Positions 45,389 to 54,903 of a DNA stretch of 64,000 bases are shown here, in pieces. The notes beneath the pieces were generated by a model that did no database searches, was not told the DNA's origin, and saw only the letters and a program-made list of their open reading frames with translations. This stretch comes from Xanthobacteraceae bacterium. Its GTDB lineage: Bacteria > Pseudomonadota > Alphaproteobacteria > Rhizobiales > Xanthobacteraceae. Every line of letters starts with the position of its first letter. Within the stretch, counting starts at the first letter, position 1. The translations under genes and the position numbers were made by a program. The stretch is taken from contig JALHLQ010000017.1 in NCBI GenBank assembly GCA_022844485.1, forward strand, positions 1 to 64,000, read 5' to 3'.

Positions 45389-46998
45389 GACGCGCGATCC
45401 AGGAAGCGGCCGGAAGGGGTGCGTTCCGGCGGCGGCTGTCGCGGAGACCCATGGCGCACCTGGATCTCGGAGGGCTCGAGGTCCGCACGTTTCATGTTTT
45501 CAGCAAGTCCGCCCGATGTCTCGCGCAATTGCGCGGCAACTCCGTCGCGTTCGGCCCACAGCGTGACGGCGGCGCGCTCGCCGATCAAGGCGATCTGCGC
45601 GTGCACGGGTCCGATCGGCTCGATATCGACGGAAAATCGCGCGCGCCATACGGCCGGCACGTCGTCGCGCTCCCCGGCCCGGCCGCCTTCGCGTCCGATC
45701 TCGAATTGCGCAATGCTGGTGCCTTGGGTGGAGGCGAGCGGTACTTCGAACAGCCAGCGCTGGCCCTGCGGTTCGTTTCGAGCCGATTCGAGGCGATCGG
45801 GAAGCGACGCCGCCTGAAGGAGCGTCTGGCGGGCTTGCGCCCCTTCCGCTTGAACCAGCACTTGCTTGCCGGCTTCGCGCGGCAGGATCCCCTCTCCCAC
45901 CGTCGGCATGACCGCGGGTTGTGGCGCGGTCGGCGCGCCGCGGTAGGGCAGCGGCGGGGGCATGCTCGGCACGTGGCCGGAAGCCGTCAGTGGCGCGGCC
46001 TGCGAATCCAGCGCCGCAAGGTCCTGCCGCGCAATCCCCTTGTCGGGCGTCGCGATCCACGAGCGCAGCGCGTGCTGCAGCACCATCAACGCGTGCTTGA
46101 TATCAGGAGCATCGGCACGCGGCGGATTCCCGGCGGCGATTTGCTGTTCGAGAAACAGACCCGATCGCTTGACGGCGGACTTGATCGTCGCAGCATCGAC
46201 GGGCGCGTCGGCACGGATGCGCGTCTGCAGCATGGCGCCCGCGGCTGACAGCACCTCCTTCGGAAGCGGCATCTTGATGAGCTGTTCGATATTCGCAAAC
46301 AGCGGCGCCAACCCGCTCTGCCGCACGGCGGCGGCACGCACGGCGAGCGACAAGGCTTGGCTCGGGTCCGGGCTCGCCGCCTGCATCTCAGGCGCCCCCA
46401 TCATGGACCGTGATGCCGGCGCGGCCTTTGTTGCAGGCCCATCTGCCAAGGTCGCAGGTGAGACGGGCCCCGGAGATTGCGGCCCCTCAACGTCCAACCC
46501 GGCACTTGCGAGCGCGCGCGTCGCGGCGGCCGATATCGCCTCGGCGAGAACAGGCGCTCGCGCTCCGGCCGCGCTCAACTCCACACGCAGCACGGGCTCG
46601 GGTTCAGCCGCGTGAGGAGTCGGGGACCGGATCGCGCTCGTTGCACCGCTTTCGCCCACGGCCGGCGCCGCCGCCTGGACGTTCGAACCCACGGGCGGCT
46701 GCACATTCTGCCCCGGCGCCATCGAAGCGTTTGGCGGGCGCACGCTGCCCGGAATGGGAGTAAGCCGGACTCCGCCGTCCGGTGCCGCTTTCACGGCGAA
46801 GCGCAGCGTCGTGCCGGGCGCAAGAGGAAGTTCGGAGCGAACATCGAGGATGGATTCGGCAATCGAAAGACGCACCATTCCGTCTTTCAGAAGCGCGAGC
46901 ACCACGGCTTCGACAATCTGGCCCGGCGTAAACTGCGGGTGCTGTCCCCCGTACTGCATCGCTGCAGTGACCGACAAAGGATTGATCACAAAGTCCAC
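45385..46998 (-). CDS. FliK-like flagellar hook-length control protein
   Basis: 537 aa. N-terminal small beta domain (FTPGQIVEAVVLALLKDGMV), a long low-complexity Pro/Ala-rich middle, and a C-terminal Flg_hook-like domain (FSVDIEPIGPVHAQIALIGE, RAAVTLWAERDGVAAQLRET). FliK measures hook length and triggers the FlhB switch, which fits the FlhB-like gene immediately downstream. Starts with GTG at 46998 after GGAGGG. Confidence 0.75.
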   Translation of the reverse strand: MDFVINPLSVTAAMQYGGQHPQFTPGQIVEAVVLALLKDGMVRLSIAESILDVRSELPLAPGTTLRFAVKAAPDGGVRLTPIPGSVRPPNASMAPGQNVQPPVGSNVQAAAPAVGESGATSAIRSPTPHAAEPEPVLRVELSAAGARAPVLAEAISAAATRALASAGLDVEGPQSPGPVSPATLADGPATKAAPASRSMMGAPEMQAASPDPSQALSLAVRAAAVRQSGLAPLFANIEQLIKMPLPKEVLSAAGAMLQTRIRADAPVDAATIKSAVKRSGLFLEQQIAAGNPPRADAPDIKHALMVLQHALRSWIATPDKGIARQDLAALDSQAAPLTASGHVPSMPPPLPYRGAPTAPQPAVMPTVGEGILPREAGKQVLVQAEGAQARQTLLQAASLPDRLESARNEPQGQRWLFEVPLASTQGTSIAQFEIGREGGRAGERDDVPAVWRARFSVDIEPIGPVHAQIALIGERAAVTLWAERDGVAAQLRETSGGLAENMKRADLEPSEIQVRHGSPRQPPPERTPSGRFLDRAS

Positions 46999-47184
46999 CG
47001 GGAGCCCTCCGCGGTGAGTCGTTGGAGCGAGATTGACGCAGGTCGGATCGCTTTGTGTGACCTTTTACGTCTGCGCAAGATCTCGTCGGCCGAACCGGCG
47101 TCCAGTTCGCCGGATCATGTGCAAGAACCTAGGTCGCGAGGCCTTAAGGGACTGTTAACCCGCCTGCGGCTCCGATTGCCGGGG

Positions 47185-47955
47185 TCACAACAGCTCAAGC
47201 ACCTGCCCGGCTGCGCGCATTTCAGTGAAACGGAACGCCCGGCGTTCAAGCGCCAGGCCGTCCTGGCCCCACTGCTCCATGTTCCAATCCTCGTCCACAT
47301 GAGCGATCGACCAGGCCTGGGCCGTATCGAGTCGCCGGGCAAGGACTGCAAGTGCGATCAAGGCCGAGCCGGTCAGCGTGGTCATCGCGTGAACCGCGCC
47401 GAGGCGCCACGGATCGCGCGGAATCGCCGCGCTGGTCCGCTCAAGGGCGACATCGGGCTGTTCGGTATACAGCACGCCTTGGGAGAGGACGAAGCGCGCC
47501 TCGAGTGCGTCGCTTGCCCAATCGATTACCGGGTTCCAGAGACGCTCCTGGCGATCGACCAGCTCTTGCGGGCGCTCGGCGCGATAGAACAAAAGGTCGG
47601 AGCGGAGATACCTTGCAATCTCCGCCGCAACCGCATCCGCATTCGAAACGACCCCGTCGATGATGGTATTTGAAAGCCGGGTCAGCGGCATTGTCGACGG
47701 GTCGACGCGCTCGCGCTGCGCCTCCCATTCGGCGGCGACCGCTTCGGCGAGCGCACGCGTCGGAAGTGCAAGCTCGTTGCGCGCCGGGGTCTTGATCGGA
47801 CGGCCGTCCAGCAACGGGCGTATTCCGTTCCCGGCGTCCGCGATGCTCGCTTGGCTGTAAAAGCGCGTCCGCAGTTGCGGCCGCGCGGCCAAGCGTGCCG
47901 CCTCGGTCGGATCAAGCGGCTGGTTCTTGAAGACGTCGTCGAAGATCTCACGCAT
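47185..47955 (-). CDS. ATP12 family chaperone (F1-ATPase assembly)
   Basis: 256 aa. FYSQASIADAGNGIRPLLDG, RPIKTPARNELALPTRALAE, AVAAEWEAQRERVDPSTMPL, NTIIDGVV and RYLRSDLLFYRAERPQELVD are ATP12 landmarks; the protein binds the F1 alpha subunit during assembly in mitochondria and alphaproteobacteria. MREIFDD at 47955 is the usual beginning, although ATG 47967 is in frame. Divergent from the GltD-like gene; 47956-48194 shows no gene. Confidence 0.9.
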   Translation of the reverse strand: MREIFDDVFKNQPLDPTEAARLAARPQLRTRFYSQASIADAGNGIRPLLDGRPIKTPARNELALPTRALAEAVAAEWEAQRERVDPSTMPLTRLSNTIIDGVVSNADAVAAEIARYLRSDLLFYRAERPQELVDRQERLWNPVIDWASDALEARFVLSQGVLYTEQPDVALERTSAAIPRDPWRLGAVHAMTTLTGSALIALAVLARRLDTAQAWSIAHVDEDWNMEQWGQDGLALERRAFRFTEMRAAGQVLELL

Positions 47956-48194
47956 GGCGAACGGCATTGTGCGGCGCAGCAGGCCGCGTTTCACTACCTC
48001 GAAATGAGCGCCTTGAGCGCCGCCGTCAAGCATCGGCGCTCCGATCGGCCGCTGCGACACCAGTCACCCCGGCATGACGTTTGTATGAGTGGAATTGGCA
48101 AGGCGCGTCCTCTAACATCCGCCCCCGGAATCGGCAGGAACTTGGTCAGCGGACGCCGCCACAAAGAAGACGCTTCTCGTGTGTTGAGAGAGAC

Positions 48195-50000
48195 ATGAAA
48201 CCCACCGACATCTCGCATCCGGACTACTTCCACAAAGTCGTCGATTGCCAATGGGCCTGTCCGGCGCACACGCCGGTTCCGGAATACATCCGTTTGATCG
48301 CGGCCGGACGTTACAGCGACGCCTACATGGTTAACTGGAAGTCGAATGTCTTCCCGGGAATTCTGGGGCGCACTTGCGACCGGCCGTGCGAACCGGCCTG
48401 CCGGCGCGGGCGCGTGGAGAAAGATCCGGTTGCGATTTGCCGCCTCAAGCGCGTGGCCGCCGACCACAAGGACGATATCCGCGACCGGCTGCCGAAACCC
48501 GCGGCGTACAAAAACGGCAAGCGCATTGCGCTGGTCGGGGCTGGACCCGCTTCGCTGACGGTCGCGCGGGATCTCGCGCCGCTCGGCTACACCTGCGTGG
48601 TCTTCGATCAGGATCCGAAAGCGGGCGGCATGATGCGCACGCAGATCCCGAAATTCCGTTTGCCTGATACCGTGATCGATGAGGAGTGCGGCTATATCCT
48701 CGACCTCGGCGTCGAGTTCCGGCCCGGCAAACGCATCGACAGCCTGAAGGCGCTGCTCGCGGAAGGGTGGGACGCGATCTTCGTCGGCTCCGGCGCGCCG
48801 CGCGGGCGCGACCTCGACATTCCCGGCCGCATGGAAGCGGCGAAGAACATCCATATCGGCATCGACTGGCTATCGAATGTCTCCTTCGGCCATATCGACA
48901 GGATCGGCAAGCGCGTGATCGTGCTCGGCGGCGGCAACACCGCCATGGACTGCTGCCGATCGTCGCGCCGCCTGGGCGGCGATGACGTGAAGGTTGTCGT
49001 GCGCTCCGGTTTCGAAGAAATGAAGGCGTCGCCCTGGGAAAAGGAAGACGCGATGCACGAAGGCATCCCGATCTTCAATTACCTGGTCCCGAAGGAGTTC
49101 ACATACAAGAACGGCCAGCTCACCGGGATCACCTTCGAAAAGGTGAAGGCCGAGTATGACGAGAAGGGCCGGCGCAAGCTGGTCTCCTCCGGCGAGCCCG
49201 ATCAGCATTTCGAATGCGACGACGTGCTCGTCGCGGTGGGCCAGGAAAATGCGTTTCCTTGGATCGAGCGCGATATCGGCGTGCAGTTCGACAAATGGGA
49301 CATGCCGAAGGTCAACCCGGACACGATGGCTTCGACGCACCCCCGCGTCTTCTTCGGCGGCGATGCGGCGTTCGGGCCGAAGAACATCATCTGGGCCGTC
49401 GCGCACGGCCACGAGGCGGCGGTGTCGATCGACAAGTATCTCAATGGCGACGACATCAATCACCGGCCGCTGCCGGCCGTGGAGGTCGTCAGCCAGAAGA
49501 TGGGCATCCACGAGTGGAGCTACGACAACGACATTTCCGGCGACAAGCGCTATCGCGTGCCCACGCTCGATAACGTCATTGCGCTGAAGGACATCCGCAA
49601 GGAGGTGGAACTCGGCTACGACGAGAAGCTCGGTTTCGCCGAGGCTCAACGCTGCCTCAACTGCGACGTGCAGACGGTATTCACGACGTCGCTCTGCATC
49701 GAATGCGACGCCTGCGTCGACATCTGTCCGATGGACTGCATCACCTTCACCGCCAACGGCGAAGAGACGGATCTGCGCGGGCGGCTGAAGGCGCCGGCGC
49801 CCAACCTGACCCAAGACCTGTATGTCTCGTCCGTGCTCAAGACCGGACGCATCATGGTGAAGGACGAGGACGTGTGCCTGCATTGCGGGCTGTGCGCCGA
49901 GCGTTGCCCGACCGGCGCCTGGGACATGCAGAAATTCCTGATCGATATGACCCATGCAGGACCTCAATGCCGATCCAAAGTGTCAATGACTTCGTTGTAA
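48195..50000 (+). CDS. GltD-like NAD(P)H:FAD oxidoreductase with fused 2[4Fe-4S] ferredoxin domain
   Basis: 601 aa. N-terminal Fer4_20 Fe-S module (CQWACPAHTPVPEY, CDRPCEPACRRGRVE), FAD fold (RIALVGAGPASLTVARDLAP), NAD(P) fold (RVIVLGGGNTAMDCCRSSRR), the second FAD contact (RVFFGGDAAFGPKNIIWAVA), and a C-terminal ferredoxin with two clusters (CIECDACVDICPMDC and CLHCGLCAERCP). It overlaps korA by 34 nt. The obvious role is moving electrons between NAD(P)H and the ferredoxin-linked 2-oxoacid oxidoreductase encoded next, not glutamate synthesis. Confidence 0.85.
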   Translation: MKPTDISHPDYFHKVVDCQWACPAHTPVPEYIRLIAAGRYSDAYMVNWKSNVFPGILGRTCDRPCEPACRRGRVEKDPVAICRLKRVAADHKDDIRDRLPKPAAYKNGKRIALVGAGPASLTVARDLAPLGYTCVVFDQDPKAGGMMRTQIPKFRLPDTVIDEECGYILDLGVEFRPGKRIDSLKALLAEGWDAIFVGSGAPRGRDLDIPGRMEAAKNIHIGIDWLSNVSFGHIDRIGKRVIVLGGGNTAMDCCRSSRRLGGDDVKVVVRSGFEEMKASPWEKEDAMHEGIPIFNYLVPKEFTYKNGQLTGITFEKVKAEYDEKGRRKLVSSGEPDQHFECDDVLVAVGQENAFPWIERDIGVQFDKWDMPKVNPDTMASTHPRVFFGGDAAFGPKNIIWAVAHGHEAAVSIDKYLNGDDINHRPLPAVEVVSQKMGIHEWSYDNDISGDKRYRVPTLDNVIALKDIRKEVELGYDEKLGFAEAQRCLNCDVQTVFTTSLCIECDACVDICPMDCITFTANGEETDLRGRLKAPAPNLTQDLYVSSVLKTGRIMVKDEDVCLHCGLCAERCPTGAWDMQKFLIDMTHAGPQCRSKVSMTSL

Positions 50001-51802
50001 GATTCGCCAACGTCAACGGTTCGGGATCGGCCAGCGCGAACGAGATGTTCGCGCGCGCGATCCTGCGGATGGGCATTCCCGCCGCGCCGCGCAACATCTT
50101 TCCGTCGAACATCCAGGGACTGCCGACCTGGTACGAGGTGCGCATTTCCGAAGCCGGCCATCTCGGGGCGCGTGGCGGCGTCGATCTCATGGTCGCGATG
50201 AACCCGCAGACCTGGGACAAGGACATCGCCTCGATCGATCCCGGCGGCTATCTGCTTTACGACTCCACAAAGCCGATGCCGGCTTCGCGGTTTCGCGACG
50301 ACATCGCCGTGATCGGCGTGCCGCTCACGGCCATCTGCAACCAGGAATATTCAGACCCGCGGCAGCGGCAGCTGTTCAAGAACATCATCTATATCGGCGT
50401 GCTTACCGCATTGCTCGACATGGATGTCGCCGAGGTCACGAAACTCATCGGCGAGCAGTACAAGGGCAAAGACAAGCTGATCGAACCGAACGTTCGCGCG
50501 CTGCATATCGGCCGCGACTACGCCATGATGAATCTCGAATGCCCGATCGGCGTGCGGTTGCGGCGTTCGGACCAGGTCGGGGACCGCATCTTCATCGAAG
50601 GCAATTCGGCGGCGGCGCTCGGCGCGGTGTATGGAGGCGCAACGGTGTGCGCCTGGTATCCGATCACGCCGTCATCGTCGCTTGCCGACGCCTTCACGCG
50701 CTACTGCGCGCGCTTGCGCGTCGACCCGGAAACCGGCCAAGCCAAATACGCGATCGTGCAGGCGGAAGACGAGCTTGCATCCATCGGCATCGTCATCGGC
50801 GCGGCCTGGAACGGCGCACGCTCCTTCACGGCAACCTCGGGGCCCGGCATCTCGCTGATGCAGGAATTCATCGGCCTCGCCTATTTCGCCGAAATCCCGT
50901 CCGTGATCTTCGACGTGCAGCGCGGCGGACCTTCCACCGGCATGCCGACGCGCACGCAGCAGTCGGATGTCCTCAGCTGCGCCTATGCCTCCCACGGCGA
51001 CACCAAGCACGTGCTGCTCTTTCCGGAGAATCCGGCGGAGGCCTTCGACTTCGGCGCCGACGCGTTCGATCTCGCGGACCGGCTGCAAACGCCCATCTTC
51101 GTCATGCTCGATCTCGAGATCGGCATGAATCATCACCTCTGCCGTCCGCTGACCTGGGACGAGAGCCGCAAGTATGACCGCGGGAAAGTGATGACGGCGG
51201 CCGAGTTGCAGGCCGGCAAGGATTTCGGCCGCTATCTCGACGTGGACGGTGACGGCATCCCCTACCGGACCTATCCGGGCGCGCATCCGCAGCGCGGCGC
51301 TTTCTTCACGCGCGGCACCTCCCGCGACCGCTATGCCAAGTACACGGAAGAAGGCGGGCCCTATGTCGACAACATGCAACGGCTGTTGCGCAAGTTCGAG
51401 ACCGCGAAACAGCTTGTGCCGCGTCCGATCCGTCGCGATGCCGACCGGCCCACGAAGTACGGTGTCATCTATTACGGCTCGACCAGCCCGGCGATGGACG
51501 AAGCGATCCAGACGCTGAACACCGCAGGCAAGCATCTCAACATGCTGCGGGTGCGGGCGTTTCCGTTCCACCAGGACGTGGCCGATTTCATCGCCGAACA
51601 CGAATTTGTCTTCGTAGTCGAGCAAAATCGGGATGCGCAGCTGCGCACCCTGATCGTGAACGAATGCAATCTCGATCCCGTGCGGCTCGTGCCGATTCTG
51701 CACTACGATGGGACGCCCATCACCGCGCGCTTTATCGCGCGCGCCGTCGGGGATCACCTCGATGCGCTGAAGGTCACGCCGCTGCGCAAAGTGGTGTCAT
51801 GA
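49967..51802 (+). CDS. korA: 2-oxoacid:ferredoxin oxidoreductase, fused gamma-alpha subunit
   Basis: 611 aa. The gamma domain comes first (NVNGSGSASANEMFARAILR, EVRISEAGHLGARGGVDLMV), then the pyrimidine-binding alpha domain (EGNSAAALGAVYGGATVCAW, YPITPSSSLADAFTRYCARL, RGGPSTGMPTRTQQSD). Such fused subunits are typical of 2-oxoglutarate or broad 2-oxoacid oxidoreductases. Lacks its own ferredoxin, which the preceding gene supplies. Substrate specificity is inferred. Confidence 0.88.
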   Translation: MPIQSVNDFVVRFANVNGSGSASANEMFARAILRMGIPAAPRNIFPSNIQGLPTWYEVRISEAGHLGARGGVDLMVAMNPQTWDKDIASIDPGGYLLYDSTKPMPASRFRDDIAVIGVPLTAICNQEYSDPRQRQLFKNIIYIGVLTALLDMDVAEVTKLIGEQYKGKDKLIEPNVRALHIGRDYAMMNLECPIGVRLRRSDQVGDRIFIEGNSAAALGAVYGGATVCAWYPITPSSSLADAFTRYCARLRVDPETGQAKYAIVQAEDELASIGIVIGAAWNGARSFTATSGPGISLMQEFIGLAYFAEIPSVIFDVQRGGPSTGMPTRTQQSDVLSCAYASHGDTKHVLLFPENPAEAFDFGADAFDLADRLQTPIFVMLDLEIGMNHHLCRPLTWDESRKYDRGKVMTAAELQAGKDFGRYLDVDGDGIPYRTYPGAHPQRGAFFTRGTSRDRYAKYTEEGGPYVDNMQRLLRKFETAKQLVPRPIRRDADRPTKYGVIYYGSTSPAMDEAIQTLNTAGKHLNMLRVRAFPFHQDVADFIAEHEFVFVVEQNRDAQLRTLIVNECNLDPVRLVPILHYDGTPITARFIARAVGDHLDALKVTPLRKVVS

Positions 51803-51841
51803 GGAAAGGTCGCTCGTCGATTTCGAGTGAAAACAGTCACC

Positions 51842-52060
51842 CTAGCCTTTTGCGTTTTTCTCCCGAGAACGCGATATGAAATCCTGCAGATCGAGTTCTC
51901 GTCCTTGGCCGGCGTCGAGCGAGCGCAGGCCCGCCTCGATGTCGGACCGAAGCGCTCGGAGCTTCTCAAGGTGGACCAGCAACTCGTTGGCGATTTTTTC
52001 CTGCTCTGCTTCCGGCAGGCGTGCGATCTCGGCAACGGCTCGTTCCAAAGCTTTAACCAT
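51842..52060 (-). CDS. Antitoxin-like small protein, antisense between korA and korB
   Basis: 72 aa. EIARLPEAEQEKIANELLVH, LEKLRALRSDIEAGLRSLDA and GQGRELDLQDF resemble ParD/addiction-module antitoxins, with an N-terminal dimer helix and a toxin-neutralising C-terminus. AGAGG precedes ATG 52060. No toxin gene follows in the 40 bases before korA, and none precedes it, so it is an orphan. The kor genes would otherwise be adjacent, so this reads as an insertion into the operon. Confidence 0.6.
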   Translation of the reverse strand: MVKALERAVAEIARLPEAEQEKIANELLVHLEKLRALRSDIEAGLRSLDAGQGRELDLQDFISRSREKNAKG

Positions 52061-52123
52061 CAGGCGGACCTCTGAAAGTCGCGAAGAGACTGGGCATTCG
52101 TTCATCGGGAGTATAGGCCAGAC

Positions 52124-53179
52124 ATGACCTACATCGCAAAACCCAAGTTCCACCACCCAGCACTGCCGAAGAACGAGCTCGGCTACACGCATCGCGACTA
52201 CGAAGGCTCGGTGTCGACCCTTTGTGCGGGTTGCGGGCACGATTCGATCTCGGCGGCGATCATCGAGGCTTGTTTCGAGCTGTCCATCGAGCCGCACCGC
52301 GTCGCCAAGCTTTCAGGCATCGGCTGCTCGTCGAAGACGCCGACCTATTTCCTCGGTCAAAGCCACGGCTTCAATTCCGTGCACGGGCGGATGCCGTCGG
52401 TGCTGACCGGCGCCAATCTCGCAAACCGCGATCTGATCTATCTCGGCGTTTCCGGCGACGGCGACTCGGCCTCGATCGGGCTCGGCCAGTTCGCGCATTC
52501 AATCCGCCGCGGCGTCAACATGGTCTATATCGTCGAGAACAACGGGGTGTATGGACTGACGAAAGGCCAGTTCTCGGCCACCGCCGACCGCGGCTCCAAG
52601 TCGAAACGCGGCGTCGTGAACACCGACAGCGCCATCGACCTCGTCGCCATGGCGCTGCAACTCGGGGCGACCTTCGTCGGACGCTCGTTCTCCGGCGACA
52701 AGGCGCAGCTTGTGCCGTTGATCAAGGCCGCCATCGAGCACCGCGGCGCGGCGTTTCTCGACGTGATCTCGCCTTGCGTCGCGTTCAACAATCACGCCGG
52801 CTCGACCAAAAGCTTCGACTTTGTGCGCGAACACAATGAGGCGGTGAACCGGCTCGACTTCATCACCGGGCGCGCGCCGATCCACATCGACTACGAGCCA
52901 GGAACGGTCGAGATCGTCGAGCAGCATGACGGCTCGAAGCTGGCGCTGCGCAAGCTCAATGCCGACTACGATCTGCACGACCGTGTGGCGGCGATGAACT
53001 TCCTCCACCAGCATGCGGCCAAGGGGCAGGTCGTCACCGGTCTGCTCTATCTCGCGCGCGAACCGGACGACATGCACGGCCACCTCAATACGGTGGACAC
53101 GCCGTTGAACGCGCTCGGAGAAAGAGAGCTTTGCCCTGGGCCGGCGGCGCTCGAGCGGATCAACGCGTCGTTGCGTTGA
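52124..53179 (+). CDS. korB: 2-oxoacid:ferredoxin oxidoreductase beta subunit (TPP-binding)
   Basis: 351 aa. Fe-S ligands in TLCAGCGHDS and SGIGCSSKTP with a later Cys; the TPP-Mg motif GVSGDGDSASIGLGQ and VENNGVYGLTKGQFSAT. Forms the catalytic complex with KorA. The C-terminus extends with LYLAREPDDMHGHLNTVD, typical of KorB. Separated from korA by 321 nt that carry the antisense antitoxin-like gene. Confidence 0.92.
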   Translation: MTYIAKPKFHHPALPKNELGYTHRDYEGSVSTLCAGCGHDSISAAIIEACFELSIEPHRVAKLSGIGCSSKTPTYFLGQSHGFNSVHGRMPSVLTGANLANRDLIYLGVSGDGDSASIGLGQFAHSIRRGVNMVYIVENNGVYGLTKGQFSATADRGSKSKRGVVNTDSAIDLVAMALQLGATFVGRSFSGDKAQLVPLIKAAIEHRGAAFLDVISPCVAFNNHAGSTKSFDFVREHNEAVNRLDFITGRAPIHIDYEPGTVEIVEQHDGSKLALRKLNADYDLHDRVAAMNFLHQHAAKGQVVTGLLYLAREPDDMHGHLNTVDTPLNALGERELCPGPAALERINASLR

Positions 53180-53201
53180 GTTAAGCGGGCGCGCTGCTCC
53201 G

Positions 53202-53609
53202 CTACATGCAATTGTGCAAATACGCGCCGCGCTCCGACCCCCGCACGCCGGAGACGGTCGCGCTGTGCTGGCATCGCGTGACGCGGTCGCCAAAAGATTC
53301 GCCAGGCTGGCGCGAGGGGACCGGATAGGCTCCCCGCGATCCGAGGTAGGGCGACTGCGGGAGGGGCGCCGGAGGGAGTGCCGATCCGATGCGAGCCGAG
53401 GGCGGCAGGGGCGCCACGCCCGGCGTCGGATGGGGCTGGACCGGCGTCAGGCTCGGCGGAGTCGACGATCCGATGCGGCGTTTGCTCTTCCCTTGGATCG
53501 GCTGGCTCTTCTTGACCTCCGGCGCATCGGATTTGTTCTCGGCCGGAGCCGCGACGGCCACGGCGGCGGTGAACAACGCGGCAAGGGCCGCAGCAGCGAT
53601 GCGCATCAT
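53202..53609 (-). CDS. Small exported Pro-rich protein
   Basis: 135 aa. Signal peptide MMRIAAAALAALFTAAVAVA, then a Lys/Pro-rich region (KKSQPIQGKSKRRIGSSTPP, SLTPVQPHPTPGVAPLPPSA) and a C-terminus with two cysteines (TRCQHSATVSGVRGSERGAY, LHNCM). The last part matches tails of small exported rhizobial proteins. Function unknown. Converges with korB. Confidence 0.6.
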   Translation of the reverse strand: MMRIAAAALAALFTAAVAVAAPAENKSDAPEVKKSQPIQGKSKRRIGSSTPPSLTPVQPHPTPGVAPLPPSARIGSALPPAPLPQSPYLGSRGAYPVPSRQPGESFGDRVTRCQHSATVSGVRGSERGAYLHNCM

Positions 53610-53664
53610 GGCACGGCTCCCAATTCCGGCCTTACTTAGGGAGCCCCGGACCAACCCGCGAGCC

Positions 53665-54903
53665 CTATTCTTCCGGGGCATCCTCGATCGGATCAAACCG
53701 GCTTGTGTCCAAGCCGAGGAGGTTCCAGCTTTGCTGCATATGCGGCGGAAGCGGTGCTGTCGCATCGATGATCCCGCCGCGCGGGTGGGGTACGACAATG
53801 CGGCGCGCAAGGAGATGCAGGCGGTTCTGGATGCCGCCCGGCAGCTGCCAGTTCTCCTTGTTGAAGTATTTCGGATCGCCGACGATCGGATGCCCGATGT
53901 GATCCATGTGCGCGCGAAGCTGATGAGTGCGGCCGGTCACCGGCTTCAGCGATACCCAGGCCAGCCCCTGCCCCGCCGTTTCGACCACGGCATAGAATGT
54001 GACCGCGTGGCTCGCGCCCTCTTCCCCGTGGCGCGCGATGCGCATGAAGGAGTCCTCATCAACCTCCTCCTTGGCGAGAAAGGTCGAGATGCGCCCCTGC
54101 TTGGGCCGCGGGACGCCAACCACCAGCGCCCAGTAGACCTTACGAGCCGAACGCGTGCGGAAGGTCTTTGCCAGCGCGGTCGCGGCAAAGCGGGTCTTTG
54201 CCACAAGCAGACAGCCGGCCGTGTCCTTGTCGAGCCGATGCACCAGCCGCGGCCGCTGCCCGTGAGCATCGCGCATCACCTCCAGCATCCCGTCGACATG
54301 CTTGACGGTGCCCGACCCGCCCTGAACAGCCAGACCCATCGGCTTGTTCAACACAAGGACGTCGGCGTCTTCGAACAGCGTGATCGATTTCAGGAATGCG
54401 CGTGTTTTCTCGTCGGCTTCTTGTCCCTCCCGCTGTTTGGGAGCACCAAGCTTCAAAGGCGGGATGCGGACTTTCTGGCCGTCCTCAAGACGGTCCTTTG
54501 CGTCCACCCGTTTTCCGTTCACCCGCAGCTCGCCTTTGCGGATCACGCGCTGGATGTGGGAGAAGGAGAGGCCGGGAAACTTCGCCTCCAGAAAGCGATC
54601 AACGCGCATCCCGGATTCGTCGGGTAAAACGGCGATTGTCTGCACGGTTGTCGGTACAGGTGGCGCCTGCTCAGGCTGTCGCGCCGCCACGTCGTCGGGG
54701 GGCGGCCGGCGCACCACCCGCTTTCCTTCGTTCTGGGGAGCCCCCTTGCCCATCCGTCGAGATGCGGGCTTCGCCTGCTTCTCGGGACGAGGACGCGTCT
54801 CCAGGGACGAGGTCCGCGACATGCGCTTGCGCCGCTGTTCCTGACGCGGGCCGGCGATCTGGCGGCCACCTCCGGGTTGTCGCGGTCCGCCCTTGCCCCT
54901 CAC
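53665..54903 (-). CDS. Ribosomal large subunit pseudouridine synthase (RluC/RluD family)
   Basis: 412 aa from GTG 54903, which overlaps the stop of rarA by four bases (GTGA). A basic, disordered first 70 residues precede an S4 RNA-binding domain (MRVDRFLEAKFPGLSFSHIQ, RVIRKGELRVNGKRV) and the catalytic domain with RPRLVHRLDKDTAGCLLVAK (catalytic Asp) and PVTGRTHQLRAHM. Modifies uridines of 23S rRNA. Whether RluC or RluD cannot be fixed; RluC is likelier. Confidence 0.9.
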   Translation of the reverse strand: MRGKGGPRQPGGGRQIAGPRQEQRRKRMSRTSSLETRPRPEKQAKPASRRMGKGAPQNEGKRVVRRPPPDDVAARQPEQAPPVPTTVQTIAVLPDESGMRVDRFLEAKFPGLSFSHIQRVIRKGELRVNGKRVDAKDRLEDGQKVRIPPLKLGAPKQREGQEADEKTRAFLKSITLFEDADVLVLNKPMGLAVQGGSGTVKHVDGMLEVMRDAHGQRPRLVHRLDKDTAGCLLVAKTRFAATALAKTFRTRSARKVYWALVVGVPRPKQGRISTFLAKEEVDEDSFMRIARHGEEGASHAVTFYAVVETAGQGLAWVSLKPVTGRTHQLRAHMDHIGHPIVGDPKYFNKENWQLPGGIQNRLHLLARRIVVPHPRGGIIDATAPLPPHMQQSWNLLGLDTSRFDPIEDAPEE

